A DNA stretch of 64,000 nt from Aminobacter anthyllidis (GTDB lineage: Bacteria; Pseudomonadota; Alphaproteobacteria; Rhizobiales; Rhizobiaceae). The translations under genes and the position numbers were made by a program. This document shows, in pieces, positions 26,419-34,585 of this stretch (its first letter is position 1; every line of letters begins with the position of its first letter). The notes beneath the pieces were generated by a model. That model was not told the origin of the DNA, did not search any database, and saw only the letters and a list, made by a program, of their open reading frames with translations. Where the stretch lies: positions 124,001-188,000 of the forward strand of contig NZ_JAFLWW010000003.1 of assembly GCF_018555685.1 (NCBI RefSeq), given 5' to 3'.

Positions 26419-29268
26419 TCATTTCGCCCACTCCTGGCCGTAGCGGAGTTCGTCCACAGGGGTGCGCGCCTCACCCGGCTGTGCGACAGCGGCAAAATGC
26501 GGCTCGCTAACTTCAGCCGGTTCGGCTTTCTCGATGCGTACGCGCAGATCGTACCAGGCGGCCTGACCGGTGATCGGATCGGAGTTCGACCAGCGCATGC
26601 CATCGCCCTTCGGCGGTAGAAGTTCGTGGATCAAGTGATTCATCAGGAAGCCTTTTTTGGCTTCGGGCGCATCCTTGTCGAGCGCCCAGGCGCCTTCGCG
26701 CTTGCCGATCGCGTTCCATGTCCAGATCGTGCTCGAATTGACCGCCTCCATACGCGCGACCTCGACCTTGATGCGGCCGTGATGCGAGATCACCCAGACC
26801 CAGTCGCCGTCGACGAGCCCGACTTGGTCGCAGATCGGGCCGGGCACGTAGAGCGGGTTCCTGGTGTGGATCTGCCTCAACCAGGCGTTCATCGAGCCCC
26901 AGGAGTGGTACATCGCCGCCGGTCGCTGGGTGATGGCGTGGTAAGGATACTCCTCCCGGCTGACCGCCGCTTCCTCGAACGGCCGGTACCACATCGGCAG
27001 CGGATCGAAGGTGGCGAGGATGCGCTCACGATGCGTCTCGGGCGCCACCGGTTCGCGCAGGCCTTCGGCCGAAAGCCGGAATTTCTGCAGCGTCTCCTGA
27101 TAGAGCTGGAAAATCACCGGCTTCGGCTCGTCGAAGAAGCCCATGCGCACGGCGAAATCCTGGTAGGCCTTGTTGGCGTGCTTGAAGAATTGCGCTTCGA
27201 GCGGGATGTGGGCCGAAAAGAACGAGCCGTTCTCGATATAGCGGTTGAGCTGCTCCGGGTTGATCGCCCCACGCCCGGTACGGTCGCCATTGCTGCCGCG
27301 GAAGCCCGCCAGCGGCCCGATGCCCGGACGCCGTTCATGGCGCACGATGTAGTCGGCATAGTCCTTGTACAGCGCCTTGCCACGGCTATCGACGAATCCG
27401 GGCAGCTTGAGCCGCGCACCAAGGTCGATCAGCACGCTCTGGAAGCCGCGCACGTCGCGATCGGGTTCGACCACCGGCCAGCGGATGGCGTCCTGCACCG
27501 CGTCGGGCTCGGAGATCGGCCGGTCGAGCAGCGAAATACAGTCATGCCGCTCAAGATACGTCGTGTCCGGCAGCACGAGATCGGCATAAGCGACCATCTC
27601 GGAGGAATAGGCGTCGGAATAGATGATCTTCGGGATGCGGTATTCGCCTGTCTCAGGGTCCTTGTCTTCCAGCATCTTGATGACGCCCGCCGTGTTCATC
27701 GACGAGTTCCACGCCATGTTGGCCATGTAGAGGAACATCAGGTCGATTGGATACGGGTCGCCGGCATGCGCGTTGGCGATGACCATGTGCATCAGTCCAT
27801 GGGCCGAGATCGGGGCATCCCAGGAAAACGCCTTGTCGATGCGCATCGGCTTGCCGTCGGCATCGATCAGCAGGTCCTCCGGCCCGCGGGGAAAACCGAG
27901 ATGCGGGCCCGACAGCGGTTTGTTGGAGCCGAAATGCTCGGCCTTGCCGTGCGGCGTCGGATGCGCCTCGATCGGCTTGGGATAAGGCGGCTCGAAACGG
28001 AACGCTCCCGGGCAGTCGACGGCGCCGATCAGCACCTGCAGCATGTGCAAGGCGCGTGCCGTCTGAAAGCCATTGGAATGCGCCGAAAGCCCGCGCATCG
28101 CGTGGAAAGACACCGGCCGTCCGACGAATGCCTCGTGGTGCTCGCCATTCATGTCGGTCCAGGGCTGATCGATTGTGATCGCGTCGTCGAAGGCGACACG
28201 CGCGATCTCGGCGGCGAGGCCCCGGATGACGTCGGCGGCGACGCCGGTTTCCCTGGCGACCGCCTCCGGCGCATATTGCGGGTCGAGATATTTTTCCGCC
28301 AGAAGCTGGAACGACGGCACGGCAAACCGCCCGTCCGGCAATTCTACCCGGCCTGACAAGGCCGCCCTTGCGCCTTTCGTGCCCAGTGGCACGACATGCT
28401 CGGTCACGGATTCAAAGACCTGCGGCTTGCCGCTGTCGTCGCGTACGAAAAGTCCGTGTTCGGCTGTTCCCGGCGCATCGACCACCAGCCAGGTCGCGTT
28501 TGAATAGCGCACGATGTAGTCGACATCGATCTTCCGCGCCTTGAGCAGTTCGTGCACGACGGCAAGGATCAGCAGGCCATCGGTGCCGGGGCGGATACCG
28601 ATCCAGTTGTCGGCAACGGACGAATAGCCTGTACGCACAGGATTCACCGAGACAAAGCGCGCGCCGCGTTTCTTGAGCTTCGAAATGCCGATCTTGAGCG
28701 GGTTGGAATCGTGATCCTCAGCGACGCCGAACATCACAAACAGCTTGGTGCGGTCCCAGTCCGGCGCGCCGAACTCCCAGAACGCCCCGCCGATGGTCAT
28801 GATGCCGGCGGCCGCCATGTTGACAGAGCAGAAGCCGCCATGGGCGGCGTAGTTGGGCGTGCCGAACTGCTGCGCCCAGAAGCCGGTCAGTGACTGCGAC
28901 TGGTCGCGCCCGGTGAAGAAGGCCAGCTTCTTCGGATCGGCCTGCCGCACGCCGTCCAGCCAGCCGGTCGCAAGCGCCAGGGCCTCGTCCCAGGAAATCT
29001 CCTTGAACTGGCCCGACCCGCGCGGTCCGGTCCTGAGCAACGGCGCACGCAACCGTGCCGGCGCATAATGCTGCATGATGCCAGCCGAGCCCTTGGCGCA
29101 CAGGACACCGCGATTGACCGGATGATCACGGTTTCCTTCGATGTAGCGGACCTTGCCGTCCTTGAGATGGACGTCGATGCCACAGCGGCAGGCGCACATG
29201 TAGCAGGTGGTCTTGCGGACCTCGTCGGAGACACGTTCCGAAAGCGCGACATGCGGTTCTGACTTCAT
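26419..29268 (-). CDS. soeA: SoeA-like molybdopterin sulfite dehydrogenase catalytic subunit
   Basis: 949-residue molybdenum enzyme of the complex iron-sulfur molybdoenzyme family, MKSEPHVALS with GGGAG before the ATG. The N-terminal 4Fe-4S site is TTCYMCACRCG with a distal CAKG. The likely molybdenum-ligand Cys is in HGGFCSVNMAAAG. No Tat signal is present, so it acts in the cytoplasm, as described for SoeABC, which oxidises sulfite to sulfate and passes electrons to quinone. Segments such as NMAWNSSMNTAGV, DLVLPDTTYLERHDC, PAAMYHSWGSMNAWLRQIH and WTWNAIGK are ones I associate with SoeA. Another member of the family, such as a polysulfide- or formate-type enzyme, cannot be excluded. Confidence 0.78.
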   Translation of the reverse strand: MKSEPHVALSERVSDEVRKTTCYMCACRCGIDVHLKDGKVRYIEGNRDHPVNRGVLCAKGSAGIMQHYAPARLRAPLLRTGPRGSGQFKEISWDEALALATGWLDGVRQADPKKLAFFTGRDQSQSLTGFWAQQFGTPNYAAHGGFCSVNMAAAGIMTIGGAFWEFGAPDWDRTKLFVMFGVAEDHDSNPLKIGISKLKKRGARFVSVNPVRTGYSSVADNWIGIRPGTDGLLILAVVHELLKARKIDVDYIVRYSNATWLVVDAPGTAEHGLFVRDDSGKPQVFESVTEHVVPLGTKGARAALSGRVELPDGRFAVPSFQLLAEKYLDPQYAPEAVARETGVAADVIRGLAAEIARVAFDDAITIDQPWTDMNGEHHEAFVGRPVSFHAMRGLSAHSNGFQTARALHMLQVLIGAVDCPGAFRFEPPYPKPIEAHPTPHGKAEHFGSNKPLSGPHLGFPRGPEDLLIDADGKPMRIDKAFSWDAPISAHGLMHMVIANAHAGDPYPIDLMFLYMANMAWNSSMNTAGVIKMLEDKDPETGEYRIPKIIYSDAYSSEMVAYADLVLPDTTYLERHDCISLLDRPISEPDAVQDAIRWPVVEPDRDVRGFQSVLIDLGARLKLPGFVDSRGKALYKDYADYIVRHERRPGIGPLAGFRGSNGDRTGRGAINPEQLNRYIENGSFFSAHIPLEAQFFKHANKAYQDFAVRMGFFDEPKPVIFQLYQETLQKFRLSAEGLREPVAPETHRERILATFDPLPMWYRPFEEAAVSREEYPYHAITQRPAAMYHSWGSMNAWLRQIHTRNPLYVPGPICDQVGLVDGDWVWVISHHGRIKVEVARMEAVNSSTIWTWNAIGKREGAWALDKDAPEAKKGFLMNHLIHELLPPKGDGMRWSNSDPITGQAAWYDLRVRIEKAEPAEVSEPHFAAVAQPGEARTPVDELRYGQEWAK

Positions 29269-29614
29269 CCGGCGAACTCCCTGAACATGAGTCCTACCGA
29301 GGCCACGGCTGAAAGGAAATGCCCGAAAAAGGCTCTCTACGGCAAAATTTGTCTATATCCTGAAAGGAACTTAGGTCAGGCGCCTAAAGTAGCGCCAGAA
29401 ATGAAAAGGCCGAGGAGCCCCCACTCCCCGGCCTTTTCGTAGGCACGTCGCCCCGAAACTGAATTGAGGGCACATTAGCACCAACTTTATAGACGGCAAT
29501 TCCCGGACCGTTGATCGACGGATCGTTCAGGGACTTTGGCCGCCGCATGAAGCAATTTTGCAACAGAAATGCCAGTATCCGGGAAAACGATACGTATGTT
29601 TCCGCATCGAACGG
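29269..29614. other. Intergenic region upstream of soeA
   Basis: 346 bases without a convincing gene. It holds the soeA ribosome site and presumed promoter at its left end, a bidirectional terminator-like hairpin at 29404-29437, and AT-rich sequence around 29330-29370. Short open frames on both strands here lack start context and coding character. Confidence 0.6.
29404..29437 (-). terminator. Bidirectional terminator-like hairpin
   Basis: AAAAGGCCGAGGAG pairs with CTCCCCGGCCTTTT (13 of 14 positions), giving a hairpin with T-runs on either strand. It lies 178 bases after the L,D-transpeptidase stop on the minus strand and would shield soeA from read-through. Confidence 0.7.
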
Positions 29615-30040
29615 TCAGTTGGTAACGACGATCCTCGTATTGCTCGCCCCGACTTCCCTGACCAGCGAATAGAACCTTGCGGCATTGGCGGTCTGCAGCC
29701 GCACACAACCATGCGATGCCGGACGGCCCAACTGCCTGACCGCACCCGTGCCATGGATGGCGTAGCCGCCATTGTAGAACACCGAATAGGGCATCGGCGA
29801 ATTGTCGTATTTCTGCGAGTACCACATCCGGTGCAGGCGCTTGGGCCGCCAGCTGCCGCGCGGGGTGACATATCCCCTGCGTGCCGTCGAAACCGGCCAT
29901 TGGTGGATCACCCGCCCGTCAAAGCTGACGGTCATGGTCTGCGTCGCGATACTGACCCTCGCGACAAGAACATCTGCAAGTGCCTGAGTTGGAACGCCAG
30001 CAAAGCCCAGTGCGGCGGCCATGAAGAGAGCCTTGTACAT
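29615..30040 (-). CDS. L,D-transpeptidase (YkuD domain), exported
   Basis: 141 residues from MYKALFMAAA; the frame is open to 30142, but this start gives a clean signal peptide (ALFMAAALGFAGVPTQALA). The YkuD domain fills the rest. The catalytic motif is complete: AIHGTG followed by RPASHGCVRLQ, with Cys as nucleophile and the His and Arg of the SHGCVR signature. Enzymes of this class form 3-3 peptidoglycan crosslinks or attach proteins to peptidoglycan in the periplasm. The single-domain, short form is common in rhizobia. Monocistronic. Confidence 0.9.
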   Translation of the reverse strand: MYKALFMAAALGFAGVPTQALADVLVARVSIATQTMTVSFDGRVIHQWPVSTARRGYVTPRGSWRPKRLHRMWYSQKYDNSPMPYSVFYNGGYAIHGTGAVRQLGRPASHGCVRLQTANAARFYSLVREVGASNTRIVVTN

Positions 30041-30347
30041 TCTTCGCACACTCCCCGAACCGGCAGTATTTTCCCTGCCCGCCAAAGATGGGAGCATGAA
30101 AAGCTGTACGGTTGGTAAATTGAACGCGAAAGATGAACACAACCAACAACACTACCACAGGTAGCGGTCGCGCATTTTTGCCGGCTTTCAGGTGGCCCAA
30201 GTCAGTGCCCCTCGCCGCCCCCTCTGGCCCAGTTGACTCGACCCGGCATGGGCATAGGCTGCCCGTCGCAGCTGGAGCCACGTTCCAAGATGCTCCAGCC
30301 GGATAACGTGCGGCCAACAGCGGACCGTCGCCCGGAGGATCTCAGAA
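30041..30347. other. Intergenic region between L,D-transpeptidase and amine oxidase
   Basis: 307 bases between two divergent genes. It must hold both promoters. GGAGG lies before the amine oxidase start at 30348. I find no convincing operator, terminator or small gene; the open frames are in the wrong codon phase and carry no ribosome site. Confidence 0.55.
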
Positions 30348-31949
30348 ATGCAACAATCCCAATATTTTAGCGGTATGAGCAGGCGAAACCTGCTGTCGTT
30401 GATCGGCCTCACGGCAGGCACGGCGGCGATGTACCAGGCGATGACCAGCCTCGGTCTCGCGGTTGAATCAGGCTACAAGGGACCGGTGAAACTGGAAGGC
30501 GATCCGAAGGGCGCCAGCGTGCTTATCCTCGGTGCCGGCCTCGCCGGCATGACGGCCGCACTGGAACTCCGGCAGGCCGGATACAAGGTCAAGATCCTCG
30601 AATACAACAACAGATCGGGCGGGCGTAACTGGACGCTGCGCGGCGGCGACACCTACACCGAACTCGGCGGCGCGACGCAGAAATGCGAATTCGACGAAGG
30701 CCTCTACATCAATCCCGGGCCGTGGCGCATTCCCTATCACCACAACGGGCTCCTGGCCTATTGCCGGCGTCTTGGCGTCACACTGGAACCGTTCCAGCAG
30801 ATCAACCACAACGCCTTCTTGCATTCGTCCAAGGCGTTCGGCGGCAAGCCGCAGCGCGTCCGCGACATCAAGATCGACTTCCAGGGCCATGTCTCCGAAC
30901 TGCTTGCCAAGGTCGCGCACACCGGCAAGCTCGAAGGCAGCGTCACCAAGGAAGACCAGGAGATGCTGGTCGAGGCACTGCGTTCCTGGGGCGCGCTCGA
31001 CAAGGACTATGCCTATACCAAGAGCGTTGCGAACTCCGAATTCCGTGGTTTCGCCAAGGATCCGGGCGGCGGTCTCGGCGCGGCACCGGTGCCGAGCGAT
31101 CCCATTGCGCTGACTGACATCCTGAGCTCGGGCCTGTGGGGCAGCCTCGCCAATTTCGCGCTCTACGAATTCCAGACGACGATGTTCCAGCCTGTCGGCG
31201 GCGTCGACATGATCGGCAAGGCCTTCACCAAGGAGGTCGGCGACCTCATTACCTACAACGCCAAGGTCTCCAAGATCCACCAGGACGACAAGGGCGTCAC
31301 TGTCACCTACGAGGACGTCCAGAAGCCAGGAACGATGACGGAGGAAAAGGCCGACTGGTGCATCTGCACCATCCCGCTGACCATCCTCAGCCAGATCGAG
31401 ATCAATGTCGGCGCCCCGATGCAGGCGGCGATCGAGGCAGTGCCTTACGCGTCGTCGGTCAAGGTCGGCCTGCAGTTCAAGCGCCGTTTCTGGGAACAGG
31501 ACGAACTCATCTTCGGCGGCGTCAGCTACACCGACCTGCCGATCACCCAGATTTCGTATCCGAGCACCGGCTTCAACACCAACGGCAAGGGTGTTCTGCT
31601 CGGCGCCTACACCTGGAACGGCCCGCACTCATACGAATTCACCTCGATGGCACCGGAGGAGCGCGTCAAGCGCGCCGTCGAATACGGCTCGCAGATCCAC
31701 CCGCAATACAAGGACGAGTTCGAGAACGGCATCTCGATGGCCTGGCACCGCTCGCCCTTCACACTGGGCTGCGCCGGCGACTGGACCGAGGAAGCGCGCA
31801 AGGAGCACTACGACAACCTTTGCCAGATCGATGGCCGCATCGTGCTCGCCGGCGAACATGCCTCTTATATTCCGGCCTGGATGGAAGGGGCGATCCTATC
31901 GTCGCTCGATGCCATCACCAGGCTGCATCAACGCGTCGTGGCGGGATGA
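30348..31949 (+). CDS. Tat-exported flavin amine oxidase/dehydrogenase
   Basis: 533 residues with GGAGG before the ATG. The N-terminus has a twin-arginine signal: SRRNLLSLIG at residues 11-20 followed by an apolar stretch, so the folded flavoprotein is probably sent to the periplasm. FAD-binding sequence: VLILGAGLAGMTAALELRQAG and EYNNRSGGR (about 60-90), and the C-terminal AGEHASYIPAWMEGAILSS. This matches the monoamine oxidase / L-amino-acid oxidase superfamily. Directly downstream are a cytochrome c and an exported RidA, which suggests that cytochrome c, not oxygen, may take the electrons and RidA removes the imine product. The amine substrate is unknown. Confidence 0.85.
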   Translation: MQQSQYFSGMSRRNLLSLIGLTAGTAAMYQAMTSLGLAVESGYKGPVKLEGDPKGASVLILGAGLAGMTAALELRQAGYKVKILEYNNRSGGRNWTLRGGDTYTELGGATQKCEFDEGLYINPGPWRIPYHHNGLLAYCRRLGVTLEPFQQINHNAFLHSSKAFGGKPQRVRDIKIDFQGHVSELLAKVAHTGKLEGSVTKEDQEMLVEALRSWGALDKDYAYTKSVANSEFRGFAKDPGGGLGAAPVPSDPIALTDILSSGLWGSLANFALYEFQTTMFQPVGGVDMIGKAFTKEVGDLITYNAKVSKIHQDDKGVTVTYEDVQKPGTMTEEKADWCICTIPLTILSQIEINVGAPMQAAIEAVPYASSVKVGLQFKRRFWEQDELIFGGVSYTDLPITQISYPSTGFNTNGKGVLLGAYTWNGPHSYEFTSMAPEERVKRAVEYGSQIHPQYKDEFENGISMAWHRSPFTLGCAGDWTEEARKEHYDNLCQIDGRIVLAGEHASYIPAWMEGAILSSLDAITRLHQRVVAG

Positions 31950-31999
31950 CGGCAGTGCCCGTTCGTCCCTCAACCCTCGTTTTCGCAAGGCATGCCATC

Positions 32000-32413
32000 A
32001 TGACCCAGCAATCCAAGCACACTTTTGGCCTTTTGGCCGTAACCGCCGTCTTCACCGTTTTTTCCGCCGCCGGGGCCTTGGCCGACTCGGCGGGCGCAAC
32101 CTTCAGCGACGGTGACAACTTCTCGGAAAAAACCGGCCAGGAGCTTTACGCAAACGTCTGCCAGGCCTGCCACATGGATCAGGGCCAGGGCGCGGTTGGC
32201 GCCGGCAAATATCCGGCGCTCGCCAAGAACGAGAACCTGGAAGCTGGCGGCTACCCCGTCTACGTCATCCTGCACGGCCAAAAAGGCATGCCGCCCGTCG
32301 GCAGCATGATGAGCGACGACCAGGTGGCCGCTGTCGTCAACTATGTCAGGACCAATTTCGGCAACGACTACAAGGACCCGGTAACAGCCGAAGATGTTGC
32401 CGGCGCGCGCTGA
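32000..32413 (+). CDS. Periplasmic c-type cytochrome of the amine oxidase unit
   Basis: 137 residues from MTQQSKHTFG with a signal peptide ending AGALA. One haem site, CQACH at about residue 53, and a distal Met candidate in GMPPVGSMMSDDQ, giving a class I monohaem cytochrome. It lies 50 bases after the amine oxidase. Cytochromes paired with flavin amine dehydrogenases are known as electron acceptors (nicotine oxidoreductase NicA2 with its cytochrome is the example I know), so it is the likely redox partner of the enzyme upstream. Confidence 0.88.
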   Translation: MTQQSKHTFGLLAVTAVFTVFSAAGALADSAGATFSDGDNFSEKTGQELYANVCQACHMDQGQGAVGAGKYPALAKNENLEAGGYPVYVILHGQKGMPPVGSMMSDDQVAAVVNYVRTNFGNDYKDPVTAEDVAGAR

Positions 32414-32540
32414 CACATCAGCGCCAAAGTCGAGCGGCGATCATAGGCGAATCGACAGTTTGGAGCGCTCGCTCCAGCGACCGAAGCAGCCGGTCAATCC
32501 TGCCGGCTTCTTCACTTTCATGCGGCAAAAGGAGAACTAG

Positions 32541-33041
32541 ATGACAACAATGCGGATCGGTGCCGCCACGCTCGTGGTCGGCCTCTTCCTCGCAGGTGGC
32601 GCGATGGCCCAAGACGTCGTGCGCCACAAGAACCCGAACTCGGACTTCCCGATCGCCCAGGCGGTCGAAGTGCCTGCCGGCAAGACCACCGTCTATGTCA
32701 GTGGCGCTGTCCCCTCCGTCGTCGACGAAAAGGCCGAAAAGGGCAGCATCGCCGCCTTTGGCGACACCAAGACCCAGACGGAATCGGTATTGAAATCCAT
32801 CGAAAAGACCCTTGAAGGCCTCGGCCTCAAGATGGGCGATGTGGTCAAGATGCAGGTTTTCCTCGTCGGCGATCCAGACAAGGGCGGCAAGATGGATTTC
32901 GGTGGCTTCATGGAAGGCTACACCAAGTTCTTCGGCACCAAGGAGCAGCCGAACCTGCCGGCCCGCTCGGTCATGCAGGTCGCCGGCCTCGTTGCTCCCG
33001 GCTGGCTGGTCGAGATCGAAGTCACGGCCGTTCGCCCCTGA
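32541..33041 (+). CDS. Exported RidA/YjgF family protein
   Basis: 166 residues, MTTMRIGAAT, with AAAGGAGAA before the ATG. Unlike most RidA proteins it begins with a signal peptide (AATLVVGLFLAGGAMAQ). The RidA fold follows: VYVSGAVPSVVD, QTESVLKSIEKTLEGLGLKMGDVVKMQVFL, PARSVMQVAGLVAPGWLVEIEVTAV. The Arg in LPARSVMQV is the conserved active-site residue of imine deaminases, and the Glu near the end is kept. RidA enzymes hydrolyse enamine/imine products; here it would act in the periplasm on the product of the upstream flavoenzyme. Confidence 0.87.
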   Translation: MTTMRIGAATLVVGLFLAGGAMAQDVVRHKNPNSDFPIAQAVEVPAGKTTVYVSGAVPSVVDEKAEKGSIAAFGDTKTQTESVLKSIEKTLEGLGLKMGDVVKMQVFLVGDPDKGGKMDFGGFMEGYTKFFGTKEQPNLPARSVMQVAGLVAPGWLVEIEVTAVRP

Positions 33042-33058
33042 GTGGAATGGTTTGCGTG

Positions 33059-33081
33059 GGCTGCCCCCGAAACGGGCAGCC
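33059..33081 (+). terminator. Hairpin after the RidA gene, possible weak terminator
   Basis: GGCTGCCC and GGGCAGCC form a perfect eight-base stem with a seven-base loop 17 bases after the stop. There is no T-run, so it may act as an mRNA 3' end stabiliser rather than an intrinsic terminator. Confidence 0.4.
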
Positions 33082-33105
33082 TGCGCGCTCGACAGCGGCT
33101 GACGG

Positions 33106-34449
33106 ATGCGCAAGACTGGCAACGATCCGGGCAAGGTGAAGCCAGACAAAGTGAACAATGTCGACCGCATGTATGACAAGCTTTTCAAGATCATAGACGA
33201 CCGTCGTGAAGAACTGGCGGAACTGACTGCGGAGCTGATCCGTTTTCCCACCATCAACCCGCCCGGCGACGCCTATCGCCCGTGTGCGGAATACCTCGGC
33301 AATCGCCTGGCCAGGCGCGGCTTCGGCGTCGAATACATCAGGGCCGAAGGCACGCCAGGCGACACCGACCGCTATCCGCGCATCAATGTCGTCGCCCGCT
33401 TCGATGGCCGCGTGCCAGGACCTACAGTCCATTTCAATTCCCATATCGACGTCGTAGAGGCCGGCGAAGGTTGGTCGGTCGATCCCTTTGCAGGCGTCAT
33501 CCGCGATGGCCGGGTCTATGGCCGTGGCGCCTGCGACATGAAGGGCGGCCTCGCCGCGTCGATCATTGCCGCCGAAGCGTTCATGGACATCAATCCGGAT
33601 TTCCCTGGCGCCATCGAGATATCGGGCACGGTCGACGAGGAATCGGGCGGGTTCGGCGGCGTCGCCTATCTTGCTGGCAAGGGATACTTCTCCAAGCCCA
33701 GGGTCGACCACGTCATCATTCCGGAGCCACTCAACAAGGATCGCATCTGCCTCGGCCATCGCGGCGTCTGGTGGGCCGAAATCGAGACCAAGGGCGAGAT
33801 CGCCCACGGCTCCATGCCTTTCCTCGGCGACTGCGCCGTCCGCCACATGGGTGCCGTGCTCGAAGCCTTCGAGCAAGAGCTGTTCCCCGCGCTCGACCGC
33901 AAGACGACTCGCATGCCGGTGGTGCCGGAAGGCGCGCGGCGCTCGACCATGAACATCAATTCGATCCATGGCGGCCAGACCGACGACTTTCGCCCAGGCC
34001 TGCCCTCGCCCAACGTGCCTGATTCCTGCCGCCTGACTATCGACCGCCGCTTCCTGCTCGAAGAAAACATCGCCGACGTGAAAGGCGAAGTCACAAGCAT
34101 TCTCGACCGGCTGAAGCGCGAGCGCAAAAAATTCGACTATGAGATCCGAGACATCATGGAGGTCCAGCCGCTGATGACCGAGCGCGACGCGCCGGTGGTA
34201 TCGGCCATAGCCAGGGGAATCCGCGAGATTTTCGACAAGGAACCGGAATATGTCATCTCGCCGGGCACCTACGACCAGAAGCATGTCGCCCGCATCGGCC
34301 ATTTGTACGATTGCATCGCCTATGGCCCCGGTATCCTCGACCTTGCGCACCGGCCGGATGAATGGGTCGGAATCGACGACATGGTCCAGTCGGCGAAGGT
34401 GATGGCAATAGGCCTCGACATCTTGTTGCGCGGCCAGTTCAACGGCTGA
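33106..34449 (+). CDS. M20 family metallopeptidase (ArgE/DapE-like)
   Basis: 447 residues from the ATG at 33106; an ATG at 33169 (MYDKLFKIID) is an equally good start, since neither has a strong ribosome site and the fold begins after it. The di-zinc amidohydrolase motifs are complete: NSHIDVVEAGEGW, GRGACDMKGGLAA, TVDEESGG, IIPEPLN, with the dimerisation domain at about 200-330. Such enzymes remove acyl groups from amino acids or cut small peptides. It precedes a peptide-type ABC transporter in the same direction, which suggests cytoplasmic processing of the imported substrate. Confidence 0.85.
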   Translation: MRKTGNDPGKVKPDKVNNVDRMYDKLFKIIDDRREELAELTAELIRFPTINPPGDAYRPCAEYLGNRLARRGFGVEYIRAEGTPGDTDRYPRINVVARFDGRVPGPTVHFNSHIDVVEAGEGWSVDPFAGVIRDGRVYGRGACDMKGGLAASIIAAEAFMDINPDFPGAIEISGTVDEESGGFGGVAYLAGKGYFSKPRVDHVIIPEPLNKDRICLGHRGVWWAEIETKGEIAHGSMPFLGDCAVRHMGAVLEAFEQELFPALDRKTTRMPVVPEGARRSTMNINSIHGGQTDDFRPGLPSPNVPDSCRLTIDRRFLLEENIADVKGEVTSILDRLKRERKKFDYEIRDIMEVQPLMTERDAPVVSAIARGIREIFDKEPEYVISPGTYDQKHVARIGHLYDCIAYGPGILDLAHRPDEWVGIDDMVQSAKVMAIGLDILLRGQFNG

Positions 34450-34585
34450 GCAGCGAAGCAACGCCTGTTGCGGCGTGAGAAAATCATTTCCGCAGCACTG
34501 CTGCAATTGTAACAAACGCGATTTACTCGGCCGGGAAATCACGCTTCTATCCGGCCCGTCGAAGTCGAAGCGGGGAGATCTGAGC

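Noticed and set aside
26626-28356. 576-codon open frame on the + strand
   Set aside because: Antisense to soeA, which has complete molybdoenzyme motifs; the opposite frame shows none.
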